A DNA stretch of 64,000 nt from assembly GCF_030063445.1 (NCBI RefSeq), contig NZ_JASITD010000013.1, forward strand, positions 60,841 through 124,840, given 5' to 3'. The DNA is from Hymenobacter sp. H14-R3. GTDB taxonomy: Bacteria > Bacteroidota > Bacteroidia > Cytophagales > Hymenobacteraceae. Position 1 is the first letter of the stretch, and each line of letters opens with the position of its first letter. Made by a program: the position numbers and the translations under genes. The notes below the pieces were generated by a model. It was not told where the DNA came from, made no database searches, and saw only the letters and a list, made by a program, of their open reading frames with translations. Positions 63,902 through 64,000 of the stretch are shown piece after piece.

Positions 63902-64000
63902 TTAATTTAATTTTACGTCTTTCAGGTACACGTCTACCAACTGCTGCTGGGCAGTAGGGTCGGCTAGCTCGCGGCGCAGAATGCGCTCGGCGATGTCGAG
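63902..64000 (-). CDS. atpF: ATP synthase b subunit, C-terminal part (cut by window)
   Basis: The last 32 codons read LDIAERILRRELADPTAQQQ, then LVDVYLKDVKLN and TAA at 63902-63904. This matches the end of the F-type b subunit (EIAEKILRxEL), and it is the expected neighbour of atpH. The rest lies beyond the window. Confidence 0.85.
   Translation of the reverse strand, partial: LDIAERILRRELADPTAQQQLVDVYLKDVKLN

Overview
The window is GC-rich, densely coded DNA from a member of the Bacteroidota, most likely Hymenobacter or a close Cytophagales relative. Support for this: several promoters of the TAnnTTTG type, almost no Shine-Dalgarno sequences, many outer-membrane barrels and lipoproteins, a type IX-secretion-like C-terminal domain, a MoxR-DUF58-BatA-DUF4175 operon, and the conserved nusB / DUF1573 / yajC / CdaR-like / coaE cluster. 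The genus is inferred from gene content and protein style, not from a search.

Layout. 0.1-7.9 kb (+): five-gene MoxR/DUF58/BatA/DUF4175 operon interrupted by two palindromic elements. 8-10.4 kb: a sigma factor / membrane-barrel signalling module carrying a frameshift and an in-frame stop. 10.5-20.5 kb: lipoproteins, proS, a Gly/Tyr-rich lipoprotein, an OmpP1/FadL-type porin, an old yellow enzyme and prmC. 20.5-23 kb: an AT-rich stretch, then a lipoprotein whose signal peptide is out of frame at a G7 tract, and a barrel protein. 23-33 kb: ribD, a TerB-like protein, tRNA-Val, a broken csgE next to a propeller fragment, LuxR and Crp/Fnr regulators, a hybrid histidine kinase and a LytTR regulator. 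33.5-37.1 kb: two tandem membrane glycosyltransferases, identical over about 1.43 kb and different only at the C-terminus. 37-44.5 kb: acyltransferase-like gene, then coaE, CdaR-like, yajC, DUF1573, isocitrate dehydrogenase, YtxH, nusB and leucine dehydrogenase on the minus strand. 44.6-50 kb: ABC half-exporter, two tRNA-Pro genes, barrel protein and an alcohol dehydrogenase pair. 50.3-53 kb: a decayed type VI secretion region (tssD with an amber codon, second tssD-like piece, vgrG piece). 53-60.4 kb: second ABC half-exporter, DUF5700 protease-like protein, truA and a NarL/TPR-kinase two-component pair. 60.6-64 kb: the atpF-atpH-atpA-atpG ATP synthase genes.

Two themes stand out. First, at least six families of inverted-repeat elements sit in gaps and often supply or touch stop codons of neighbouring genes. 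Second, several genes carry one simple lesion (C7 tract, G7 tract, single TGA, TAA or TAG). These may be real decay, phase variation or consensus error, and read-level checking would separate these. The two ABC half-exporters have complementary degenerate ATP-site motifs, which suggests a heterodimeric pair encoded 7 kb apart. I found no CRISPR array, complete insertion sequence or prophage.
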